Source: Erythrobacter rubeus (GTDB taxonomy: Bacteria > Pseudomonadota > Alphaproteobacteria > Sphingomonadales > Sphingomonadaceae). From it: 64,000 nucleotides of DNA. Positions 25,257 to 31,669 of the stretch are shown in pieces; within the stretch, counting starts at the first letter, position 1, and the number at the start of each line of letters is the position of its first letter. The notes beneath the pieces are model-generated. The model did not search any database and was not told the origin of the DNA. It saw only the letters and a list, made by a program, of their open reading frames with translations. Location: contig NZ_JACXLC010000001.1 in the NCBI RefSeq assembly GCF_014705715.1, positions 106,457-170,456 of the forward strand, written 5' to 3'. A program made the position numbers and the translations under genes.

Positions 25257-26524
25257 TAGGCTGCCTCGAGTTCGAGACCGGTAACGAGCTGCAATTGTGC
25301 ACCACGCGCCACAGTTACATCTGCGGTAGTGAGGCCAGTGATGCGAAGTCCACCGGATTGCGCATCGCTGTATGGATCGCGGATCATATCGACCGCGCCC
25401 CACATGCCGACGAATGCTGGCGCAACGCCGCCAGCACTTGTGGACAGCAGTGCTTGAGTTTCGAGGGGTGTGCCAGACGGTTCCGTGAGTGAATTGCTGG
25501 TGGTGACGATCGAGCCGAGCTGCGCGCTGGCACGATCATATTCGGTAACGCCGGTGTTTGCGAATGCCTCGGTGCCATCGAGATAGGACCACAGCTCGGG
25601 CCGGATCAGTGCTCTAACCGCACTCGGGCTGGCCGCCGCGTTCGCGTTCATGAAACGCACCACGGCCTCGCGCAGCGCTCCCCATGTGGCAAGCGCTGCT
25701 GCATCGGTGGAGGTGATGCCATAGGTTGCCACACCCGGAATGAGGCCAAGAGGCTCCCCATTTGCGCCCGTGCCGAGGAAAATCGCCTTGTCGAGTTCGG
25801 CGCTCATTGTGCCGTTCATGTCGCGCCGGATGGCCTGCTCGAGCGCATCACCGCTCTGGAGCATCGCCTTGCGCGTTACCCGCATGTGAATGCCCAGATT
25901 GTGCTCAGGCTTGAGCGCCTTATCGGTGGTGGCATACACGGTCGGCCCAGCGACATTGCCGGTCTCACCATCGGCCCATCCTGCCGTGACAGTCGAGCTT
26001 GTCACCGGATACTCGAGAGCACCGGTTCCGATCGAGATCATCTGCACACCCATCTGGGCAGCTACGCTTGAAGGGAACAAGCGATCAATGATCGGGCGGG
26101 TTTGGACGGGGTCTGGCGTGCCACTGGCGACAGTCTCGCCGGCGCGGACCTCGAAGGCTTGCAGCGGCACCGGGACACCGCGATATCCGCCTTGCGAGCG
26201 CAGCTCTTGCACCATCTCAGCCGTTTGGCCTTCGAGGGCGCGTCCCTCACCGAGCGCGAGCACCACTTGGCGCATCTCGAAACCAGCGATCAGCTCAGCC
26301 AGCTCGCGATCGCCGCGCGTCTCGAGTTCCTGCCCGGCTTCGCGCCTTTCCTCATCCTCAGTGATGAGCGCGGCGCGATAGCGGGTTTCGTTCGATCGAT
26401 ACTCTGCATCCAGCTCGCTCATCGAGCGGGTTTCATCCTCGGTTGGGCTTTCCTTGCCCACAAGCTCTGAAAGCGATTGGCGGATCTCGCTTTGGCGACG
26501 GGAAATCTTGACGGATTCGAGCAT
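25256..26524 (-). CDS. Major capsid protein, HK97 fold
   Basis: 422 aa. Residues 1-~115 are a charged coiled-coil scaffold (ESPTEDETRSMSELDAEY...) expected to be removed by the prohead protease. The capsid core starts near EVRAGETVASGTPDPV and shows the HK97 signatures PIIDRLFPSSVAAQMG, EYPVTSS, GWADGE, RVTRKAMLQSG and LDKAIFLGTGANGEPLGL. It is full length. Confidence 0.9.
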   Translation of the reverse strand: MLESVKISRRQSEIRQSLSELVGKESPTEDETRSMSELDAEYRSNETRYRAALITEDEERREAGQELETRGDRELAELIAGFEMRQVVLALGEGRALEGQTAEMVQELRSQGGYRGVPVPLQAFEVRAGETVASGTPDPVQTRPIIDRLFPSSVAAQMGVQMISIGTGALEYPVTSSTVTAGWADGETGNVAGPTVYATTDKALKPEHNLGIHMRVTRKAMLQSGDALEQAIRRDMNGTMSAELDKAIFLGTGANGEPLGLIPGVATYGITSTDAAALATWGALREAVVRFMNANAAASPSAVRALIRPELWSYLDGTEAFANTGVTEYDRASAQLGSIVTTSNSLTEPSGTPLETQALLSTSAGGVAPAFVGMWGAVDMIRDPYSDAQSGGLRITGLTTADVTVARGAQLQLVTGLELEAA

Positions 26525-26534
26525 GTTCTGGTCC

Positions 26535-26840
26535 TCAGTTTGGGAGCGGTCTGTTCAGGAGTTCGCGCCATTTTACGCGATCTGGCCCCAGCTCGGGTAG
26601 GTTCGCCTCTTTCTTGGTTTTTCGGGCATGACAGGAGCAGCAAAGTGTCTGTAAATTCTCGAGATCGAAGGCCCTCTCGGGCGCATCGCGCACTGGCACG
26701 ATATGATCGACCTCGAGGCGATGCTTTGAGCCACACTGAATACACGCCCACCCATCGCGCCGCTTCGCAGCGATGCGCAGAGCGGGCCATCGCGGATCCC
26801 GATAAACCCATCGGCCATACCGCTTGAAGCGCCCACTCAC
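26535..26840 (-). CDS. HNH endonuclease, packaging-associated
   Basis: 101 aa. Two zinc pairs CIQCG and CCSCH flank the HNH core LEVDHIVPV...NLQTLC. Small HNH nucleases beside terL stimulate terminase cutting at cos sites in several phages, and cos packaging with an HNH helper is usual in satellite capsid modules. GTG start in GTGA overlap with the terL stop; longer in-frame starts would lie inside terL. Confidence 0.85.
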   Translation of the reverse strand: MSGRFKRYGRWVYRDPRWPALRIAAKRRDGWACIQCGSKHRLEVDHIVPVRDAPERAFDLENLQTLCCSCHARKTKKEANLPELGPDRVKWRELLNRPLPN

Positions 26841-28372
26841 GCCCAATGCACCCTCGCAGGCGAGATCGTTGGCGCGCGCTTCATGCGCTGGCCTTGAGCC
26901 ACGGCCACCACGGTTGCGGCAACCGGATCCACCCGGCCCGTGCTGCGCCCGGCAGCGAGCTTGTGGTTGCCCGCTGGATCCACCAGCGTGATTGCATCGG
27001 CGAACGCCGATCGCAGCAAAAGCGATGGAACCGTGCGCACCTCGCCCTCGAAAACAGCGCGCCGGGTGCGCTCGATATCCTCGCTGCCATCTTTCCACCC
27101 GAAACCGCGCCAGATGAACGGAACGCGATCAAGGGCGGCCTCGCGCAGCGCCTCGAGAAACTCGGCATGGCGGAAACGATCGCCGCAGATCGCTGCCGGA
27201 GCCTGTCCATTCAGCCGCTGCACCACGCTGGCGAGGAACCTGCCAACCGGCACGGTGCTATCTCCCATCGTCACCAGCTCGCCGCGATCAGCCATTTCGA
27301 CATAGCGCCCGCTCACGCCATCGGCCTGCCCTCGATCAGCGAGGCCGGGTTTGCAGGGGAATGCCCCAACGCATTCGAGCCGCCCCGTCTCGGGCCAATA
27401 CAGCGCCGCAGCGCTCATCGATCTCGAGCCGCCCAGATCCACGCCCATCACCACCAGCCCCTCTCGCGGCGGAAGATCATCAGGCGCGACCTCGCAGGCA
27501 AGCCATTCATCCACGGTCAGCAGCACCGAGCGATCATCGCTCGCCACCCGCTCATTGCGGTTGAGATTGCGAAAACTCGAGAGTGCAGATCCGCCTCTGG
27601 CGATCGCGCGCCGGGCCTGAGCCACAAGCCAATCGGGTGATGGCCCGATGCCCTCTTTCGCGCCGGGATTGGCCACCAACAGGCTCTCAAGATCATCCGG
27701 CGGCAAGCCCGGCTGTGGCCGATGCTCTTGCACGTATGTTCCCGGTGGAGGCTCATCGAGCCATCGCGAAAACGTGTTGGCATCATCGGGAGCCGAGGTG
27801 CTGATGATCAGCGCCCTCCCATCGCGTTTGCCCAGCCCCGATAGGATGGCATTCTCGAGCGCATCGCCCTTATCGCGTGTCCATGCTGCCCGCTCATCGA
27901 GGATCGCCAGAGTGGGCGCCCCGCCAAGGATCGATTTCCCATCGGCTGCGATCACCCGCGCAAGGCTACCACCGTTCTCGGCAGTTTCGACCTCGAGCTT
28001 AGATCCTCGCCGGATCGTGAATTGCGCTCGCTGCTCGGCGGGCAGGCCATCGATGAAACCGATCAGGAATCCGAAAGCCGTTTTCGCCTGATCACGGTTG
28101 CGAGCTGCGAACAGGATCTCGCGATGCGGCTGCGGCGCGATCTCTCCGACCAGATGGCCAAGGGCTAGCCCCGCCGAAAGCGCAGTTTTGGCATTGCCGC
28201 GCCCGATCGAAAGCACCGCAGCCTCAATGCCCTGCGCAAAAGCGCCACGCACAAAATCCCGCTGGTATTTGGCCAGCTTGAGCGTTTTCCCCGCCAGTCG
28301 GCCCTCCGGCACCACCAATTTCGGCAGAAATCGCAGTGCCGCAGCCGCGTTTTTTGAAGCCCGCCCCGCCAT
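26837..28372 (-). CDS. terL: Phage terminase large subunit
   Basis: 511 aa. N-terminal ATPase: an atypical Walker A in SIGRGNAKTALSAG and Walker B as PTLAILDERAAW. C-terminal RNase H-like nuclease: VMGVDLGGSRSMSAAA with the first metal Asp, AICGDRFRHAEF with the second, and VDPVAA near the end. Start at MAGRASKNAA, the family-like N-terminus; an in-frame extension would cross the hairpin block. No clear small terminase gene is present, unless it is the 86-aa gene upstream. Confidence 0.87.
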   Translation of the reverse strand: MAGRASKNAAAALRFLPKLVVPEGRLAGKTLKLAKYQRDFVRGAFAQGIEAAVLSIGRGNAKTALSAGLALGHLVGEIAPQPHREILFAARNRDQAKTAFGFLIGFIDGLPAEQRAQFTIRRGSKLEVETAENGGSLARVIAADGKSILGGAPTLAILDERAAWTRDKGDALENAILSGLGKRDGRALIISTSAPDDANTFSRWLDEPPPGTYVQEHRPQPGLPPDDLESLLVANPGAKEGIGPSPDWLVAQARRAIARGGSALSSFRNLNRNERVASDDRSVLLTVDEWLACEVAPDDLPPREGLVVMGVDLGGSRSMSAAALYWPETGRLECVGAFPCKPGLADRGQADGVSGRYVEMADRGELVTMGDSTVPVGRFLASVVQRLNGQAPAAICGDRFRHAEFLEALREAALDRVPFIWRGFGWKDGSEDIERTRRAVFEGEVRTVPSLLLRSAFADAITLVDPAGNHKLAAGRSTGRVDPVAATVVAVAQGQRMKRAPTISPARVHWA

Positions 28373-28460
28373 CAGGGGCACTTTGGGAGAGAGAATTGAA
28401 CAGCCCGCTCCGCGAGCCCTCCCCAAGACGCCCATCCGGGCATTGGGACCAGATGGGGGT

Positions 28461-28498
28461 GGCCCGGCAGGGAAGTAGGGCAGCACACCTGCCGGGCC
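28461..28498. repeat. Hairpin 1 upstream of terL
   Basis: Perfect 11-bp inverted repeat GGCCCGGCAGG (28461-28471) / CCTGCCGGGCC (28488-28498), loop 16 nt. First of three consecutive stem-loops in the non-coding block 28373-28649. Confidence 0.85.
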
Positions 28499-28499
28499 G

Positions 28500-28530
28500 C
28501 TGAGAGATACCAGTGAGCACGGTCTCTCAG
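28500..28530. repeat. Hairpin 2 upstream of terL
   Basis: Perfect 8-bp inverted repeat CTGAGAGA (28500-28507) / TCTCTCAG (28523-28530), loop 15 nt, starting 2 nt after hairpin 1. Confidence 0.8.
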
Positions 28531-28544
28531 CAAACAAAACTGGT

Positions 28545-28584
28545 GGTGCGGCGCGAAGGAAAGGCACGCAACACGCGCCGCACC
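28545..28584. repeat. Hairpin 3 upstream of terL
   Basis: Perfect 11-bp inverted repeat GGTGCGGCGCG (28545-28555) / CGCGCCGCACC (28574-28584), loop 18 nt. A 12-bp direct repeat AAAACTGGTGGT at 28536-28547 and 28625-28636 brackets this hairpin. Together the block looks like a packaging (cos) or replication site. Confidence 0.82.
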
Positions 28585-28649
28585 GCTCTCAGATGGAATG
28601 GAGCAACCATCCTCGAGCATTCGTAAAACTGGTGGTCTTGGCTGAGTGG

Positions 28650-28910
28650 TCATTGTGGCTCGTTGACCTCGCCATTCTCGCGAGCCTTGCGGTGCGCAGC
28701 GCGGAGATGGGGGCGTGGCTTCGCCCGCCCACCAGCGAACGCCTCGCGCTCGGCGCGCAGCTCATCGCCACCGCATTCCTCGATCCACTTGGCAACCTGC
28801 CGCGTGGTTGTGCGGTAGTGCTCTCTCGCGCCCCAGCCCATCTCGATATAGATCCCACGAAAGTTGCGAGGCCGGCGGCGCTTCGGCTGTGTGTATCGCT
28901 TGCGTCTCAT
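28650..28910 (-). CDS. Small basic satellite protein, possible small terminase
   Basis: 86 aa, very basic (MRRKRYTQPKRRRPRNFRGIYIEMGWGAR...), with a helix-turn-helix-like stretch TTRQVAKWIEECGGDELRAEREAF. Not recognised. A DNA-binding protein just upstream of the hairpin block and terL could be the small terminase subunit; this is positional inference. Its ATG overlaps the preceding gene's stop (ATGA). Confidence 0.55.
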   Translation of the reverse strand: MRRKRYTQPKRRRPRNFRGIYIEMGWGAREHYRTTTRQVAKWIEECGGDELRAEREAFAGGRAKPRPHLRAAHRKARENGEVNEPQ

Positions 28911-29527
28911 GTGCTTGCCTCTTCCGTTTCATGGTTGGGGATCACCCGCCCATCACGTTCGATCAGCGCACCGCACCTGAGGCCCATGCTCACCAATGCG
29001 GGATCCATCTTATCGATCATGTCCTGTGTCAGCGGTGGTGCTGGCTTGCGCGTGCTGGCAATGTGGCGGCGGTTGGTTTCGCGATGGACAAGGTGGCGCG
29101 CCAGTCGATGGGCCTTTGTGGCATCGTCGCTTCTGATCCATTCATCAGCGATATCGAGCAGCTCTTTCACGGTTGGAAAAAACCTCTGCCGTTTGATCGC
29201 TTCCTCGACCGTCCACCAGAGTTGCACCTTGGGCAGATGCGAGAGGCACTTGCGATAGGCGCGGAATTTCAGCTCGCCCGTGTCCGTATCATCCTTGCGG
29301 CGTGGTAGGCTGGCCTCCATCAGCTTCATCGCCATTCCAAATTCCTGTTCATTGGCGCTCGCGGGGGAGGGCAAGGGAGCCTTGGCGATTGCCTTCACCA
29401 GCTCGAATTGCTCGTCGCTCAGGCTCGTAGTTGGAAGCGCTTCCAGCATCTGCAGGGCCGAGTCTCCGCCCGATTGCTTGAGCAAACCCGTCGCCGTGCT
29501 GGTGTTGATTGTCTGATGCTCGGCCAT
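28907..29527 (-). CDS. Satellite replication-region protein, unknown
   Basis: 206 aa. Mostly helical; the central LPKVQLWWTVEEAIKRQRFFPTVKELLDIADEWI resembles the pattern of phage replisome-organiser or loader proteins. No catalytic motif seen. The first ~60 codons overlap the 3' end of the upstream gene in another frame, so a later start (for example Met27 or Met65) is possible. ATGA overlap with the 86-aa gene downstream. Confidence 0.55.
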   Translation of the reverse strand: MAEHQTINTSTATGLLKQSGGDSALQMLEALPTTSLSDEQFELVKAIAKAPLPSPASANEQEFGMAMKLMEASLPRRKDDTDTGELKFRAYRKCLSHLPKVQLWWTVEEAIKRQRFFPTVKELLDIADEWIRSDDATKAHRLARHLVHRETNRRHIASTRKPAPPLTQDMIDKMDPALVSMGLRCGALIERDGRVIPNHETEEAST

Positions 29528-30203
29528 TTGGTTTCATCCATTCGTCAGCTTTGTCGATCCAAGTTCGGAAAGCGGCCTGCCAGTCTTTCGACGTTCGGCC
29601 CTTGTCGGCAGCGTGATCCTTGAACCGCTGCACTTGCCTCTCGAATTCTCCGGGAGGCCAACCAGCCACGATGTGCTTTGATCGATCGGTAAGATTTGGC
29701 TGCCAGTCAGCGGGCATTTTCTCCGCTCGCTTCGATCTCGATTTCGCCGGGGGACTACAGGGGGAATTAGAACCGCTAGGTTCTCTTGTTCCCTTGTTCC
29801 TTTGTTCTTTTGTTGTCCGGTGGCTGTCCGATGGCTGTCCGCTTGCTTGTCCGGTTGCCTGTCCGGTCTCATCGCCGATCGCCTGATATTTGTCGTAATT
29901 ACTGAGTGTTATGATCGAGCGTCCCTGTCCGGTTGCCCGTTCGATCATCTGTTCGGTTTCCAACCGGGTCAAAAACCGCTCCACCGCGCTCGGCGACATT
30001 CCCCAAGCCTTCGCGAGCTGGGCACGGGATGCGCAGAGCTGGCCGCGCTCGAGCGTGATGATCCGGCCCGCAATGTCGAATGGCGTGGGCTTCCAGCACG
30101 CTTTCGCGATCAGCCAGAGCCACGCACCAGCGCGAGCGGAATCTCCATCGAATAGAGGATGATCGAACACGGCCCGATGTGCCGCAATGAAGCCTCCGCT
30201 CAT
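29349..30203 (-). CDS. Phage replication protein (winged helix plus DnaT-like C-terminus)
   Basis: 284 aa. The N-terminal winged helix (GAWLWLIAKACWKPTPFDIAGRIITLERGQLCASRAQLAKAWGMSPSAVERFLTRLE) is typical of phage replication initiators. A TGQATGQASGQ low-complexity linker follows, then a DnaT/loader-type segment ending KDWQAAFRTWIDKADEWMK. Probable initiator or helicase loader of the satellite. The last ~60 codons overlap the next gene by 179 nt. Confidence 0.7.
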   Translation of the reverse strand: MSGGFIAAHRAVFDHPLFDGDSARAGAWLWLIAKACWKPTPFDIAGRIITLERGQLCASRAQLAKAWGMSPSAVERFLTRLETEQMIERATGQGRSIITLSNYDKYQAIGDETGQATGQASGQPSDSHRTTKEQRNKGTREPSGSNSPCSPPAKSRSKRAEKMPADWQPNLTDRSKHIVAGWPPGEFERQVQRFKDHAADKGRTSKDWQAAFRTWIDKADEWMKPNGRASDNQHQHGDGFAQAIGRRLGPADAGSASNYEPERRAIRAGEGNRQGSLALPRERQ

Positions 30204-30310
30204 TGCGGAGCGCTTCCCCTGCGGCTATCGTGCTCCGCAGTTTCCAGTGCCTCGGAAACCCATGCGCTCGAGCTGGCGGCAACCGGCTCGAGCGCCTTTC
30301 GATTAGGCCT

Positions 30311-30376
30311 CAAAAGGTTAGACACTCGGGGCCAGCGGATCCCAGAAATGCGTGGCCACGAAAATTGGGTTAGACA
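30311..30376 (+). repeat. Right-end GGTTAGACA sites
   Basis: CAAAAGGTTAGACAC (30311-30325) and GGGTTAGACA (30367-30376). The first is the exact reverse complement of 20396-20410 at the left end. The second sits in an 8-bp inverted repeat ATTGGGTT/AACCCAAT (30364-30371, 30381-30388). Likely arm-type recombinase sites of attR. Confidence 0.72.
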
Positions 30377-30411
30377 TTGCAACCCAATTGAATCGGAATG
30401 ATTGTTCATGC

Positions 30412-30427
30412 CCTCACGGGGCATCCA
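30412..30427. repeat. attR core of the satellite
   Basis: CCTCACGGGGCATCCA, identical to the tRNA-Gln 3' end at 20335-20350. It ends 5 bp before the terminal inverted repeat of the neighbouring transposon. Confidence 0.88.
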
Positions 30428-30432
30428 GTTTG

Positions 30433-30459
30433 TCGGTATTGGGTAGCAAACGCACAAAG
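30433..30459. repeat. Left terminal inverted repeat (27 bp)
   Basis: Starts TCGGTATTGGG and ends CGCACAAAG; perfect reverse complement of 36240-36266. Inner and outer neighbours do not match, so the repeat has sharp ends. Confidence 0.92.
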
Positions 30460-30524
30460 AGCTACCTAGCGGAGCGCCCCGCTCAATTCGTAGATTCCTC
30501 CCGTTCAAACGGAAAGGAATTACA

Positions 30525-31028
30525 ATGGGTCAAACCAATCTTCGAAAATCTCTGCAAAAGCGATACGCCGGTCTCACTGGCGAACTTGAGGACGTTCATT
30601 TTCAGATCGAGCGGATCAAACGAGAGCAAGACAGACTCCCTACTCTCGAAGCCCGCATCCCTGATCTCGAAAGCCTGATCGAAGCAACTGATTTGTTGCT
30701 CCGGGACAATGACCCTGATTGGGACCCCTCGGTGGTGGAACCTACCAAGCCGTGGTCTTTCAAGAATCCGATCCCTTTCGGTCAGTGTGGTCGAAGGGCA
30801 ATGGCGCTGTTGCGTGAGACTGAGCGGCCAATGACATGTCGGCAGATCACATTGGAGTTGCTGCGACAAGCCGGTGAGACTGAGCCCGACATCGAAGCTG
30901 TGCGGCGCGTCCAGACGGCAGTTGAGTCCTCGCTTAGGAAGTTCAGGGGGCGCACGGTAGAATCGTCGGGGAAGTATCCGGCCCAATGGCGAGCCATCAA
31001 TAAGCCGGAAATCAATTTCGATCCATGA
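30525..31028 (+). CDS. Coiled-coil / winged-helix protein of the transposon
   Basis: 167 aa. Residues 1-60 are a coiled coil (LRKSLQKRYAGLTGELEDVHFQIERIKREQDRL), the rest a probable winged helix (AMALLRETERPMTCRQITLELLRQAG...VQTAVESSLRKF). Proteins with this layout recur next to IS1595-type transposases in alphaproteobacteria, which points to a transposition-linked regulator or accessory factor. SD AAAGGAA 7 nt before the ATG. A 10-bp inverted repeat begins right after its stop. Confidence 0.6.
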   Translation: MGQTNLRKSLQKRYAGLTGELEDVHFQIERIKREQDRLPTLEARIPDLESLIEATDLLLRDNDPDWDPSVVEPTKPWSFKNPIPFGQCGRRAMALLRETERPMTCRQITLELLRQAGETEPDIEAVRRVQTAVESSLRKFRGRTVESSGKYPAQWRAINKPEINFDP

Positions 31029-31080
31029 TGTAAAGCAAGTATTGCAGTGAATGTATACTTTTGCTTTACACAAACACCTG
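31029..31080. repeat. 10-bp inverted repeat after the coiled-coil gene
   Basis: TGTAAAGCAA (31029-31038) / TTGCTTTACA (31071-31080), spacer 32 nt, immediately downstream of a stop codon. Could be an operator pair or a weak terminator. Confidence 0.6.
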
Positions 31081-31148
31081 AAAATAAAGGACTTTACGAT
31101 AAGTAACGAATCGGCTATAAGCACGGATTCCAGCCCCAGAAACGGGCA

Positions 31149-31180
31149 AAGCCACGAACACTTGCAGGTGTTCGTGGCTT
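31149..31180. repeat. Strong 13-bp hairpin in the transposon
   Basis: AAGCCACGAACAC (31149-31161) / GTGTTCGTGGCTT (31168-31180), 6-nt loop, perfect. No U-tract follows, so a structured RNA or attenuator is as likely as a terminator. It precedes a very strong ribosome-binding site at 31204-31213. Confidence 0.8.
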
Positions 31181-31217
31181 CATTTCAACCGCCTTTTCGG
31201 TAGAAAGGAGGTGTCCC

Positions 31218-31253
31218 GTGCAGATCAACTGCGCGTTATTACGCTATACGTGA
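31218..31253 (+). CDS. 11-codon mini-ORF behind a perfect Shine-Dalgarno
   Basis: AAAGGAGGTG, complementary to the 16S rRNA tail, is followed 4 nt later by GTG and eleven codons (MQINCALLRYT) ending in TGA. It may be a leader peptide or an accidental SD. Nothing in the + direction follows until the transposase 400 nt on. Intergenic 31029-31280 holds no other gene. Confidence 0.35.
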   Translation: MQINCALLRYT

Positions 31254-31280
31254 CTCTTATTTCGGAGTCCAGAGAATAAG

Positions 31281-31505
31281 TTAGTCCTCGCCGAGGTGGA
31301 GATTCCGAACTTCCATCGCGGCGAGGCACTGGAAAAGGAACGCCGCAGAGAATGTGCCTCTGGCGATCTTATTCGCCACGTTTCGCGGATTATCCTCCAC
31401 GCCGACATCGGCAAGCAGCTTCACCAGATCAGGCGTTTTCATGCCTCTGCGAGCCATCTCGGCTTGCAGGACACCCTTTGCGTAGACGTTCCAGTCCCTC
31501 TCCAT
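31281..31505 (-). CDS. DUF6471 domain protein
   Basis: 74 aa (WNVYAKGVLQAEMARRGMKTPDLVKLLADVG...NVANKIARGTFSAAFLFQCLAAMEVRNLHL). The pattern, an HTH-like helical bundle ending in RGTFSAAFLFQCL, is that of DUF6471, a small XRE-like protein. Probably a regulator. A TCACCA-AATA-TGGTGA palindrome (31527-31542) just upstream of its start could be its own operator. Confidence 0.75.
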   Translation of the reverse strand: MERDWNVYAKGVLQAEMARRGMKTPDLVKLLADVGVEDNPRNVANKIARGTFSAAFLFQCLAAMEVRNLHLGED

Positions 31506-31526
31506 ATCACTCCTAACGAGGTTAAA

Positions 31527-31542
31527 TCACCAAATATGGTGA
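31527..31542. promoter_or_regulatory. Palindrome upstream of the DUF6471 gene
   Basis: TCACCA AATA TGGTGA, perfect 6-bp arms with 4-bp spacer, 22 bp before the DUF6471 start. Candidate operator. Confidence 0.5.
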
Positions 31543-31669
31543 AAAGTCACTTGACAGAATCGGACTTATTCATCAAATTCGATGCAATATCACTGCATCG
31601 GAGGATAAGTCGCAACATTTTCTCACTTCGGCAAGGGCTAGGACGCTTGATCTCAAGCGCATCGCTCGC

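Larger units (their letters stand above)
20335..30427. mobile_element. tRNA-Gln-integrated phage satellite (capsid-forming PICI-like)
   Basis: About 10.1 kb between two copies of CCTCACGGGGCATCCA (20335-20350 and 30412-30427). Contents in order: integrase, two small regulator-like genes, an oppositely oriented membrane cargo gene, portal, connector-like, prohead protease, HK97 capsid, HNH nuclease, large terminase, a structured non-coding block, and three replication-type genes. There are no tail, baseplate, holin or lysin genes. Head and packaging genes plus integrase and replication without tails is the gene set of capsid-forming phage-inducible islands. The gene order (terL-HNH-capsid-protease-connector-portal) also differs from canonical HK97-type prophages. 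A decayed prophage is the alternative. Confidence 0.75.

Noticed and set aside
28372..28653. A 93-codon leftward reading frame covering the hairpin block upstream of terL
   Set aside because: Composition is low-complexity Cys/Pro/Trp-rich, there is no SD, and the three perfect hairpins explain the sequence better as non-coding.
20335..30427. Complete prophage or gene transfer agent
   Set aside because: No tail, tape measure, baseplate, holin or lysin genes are present, and there is an integrase with exact att repeats, which GTAs lack.
31551..31556. TTGACA upstream of the transposase as a promoter
   Set aside because: No -10-like hexamer at 16-18 nt downstream.
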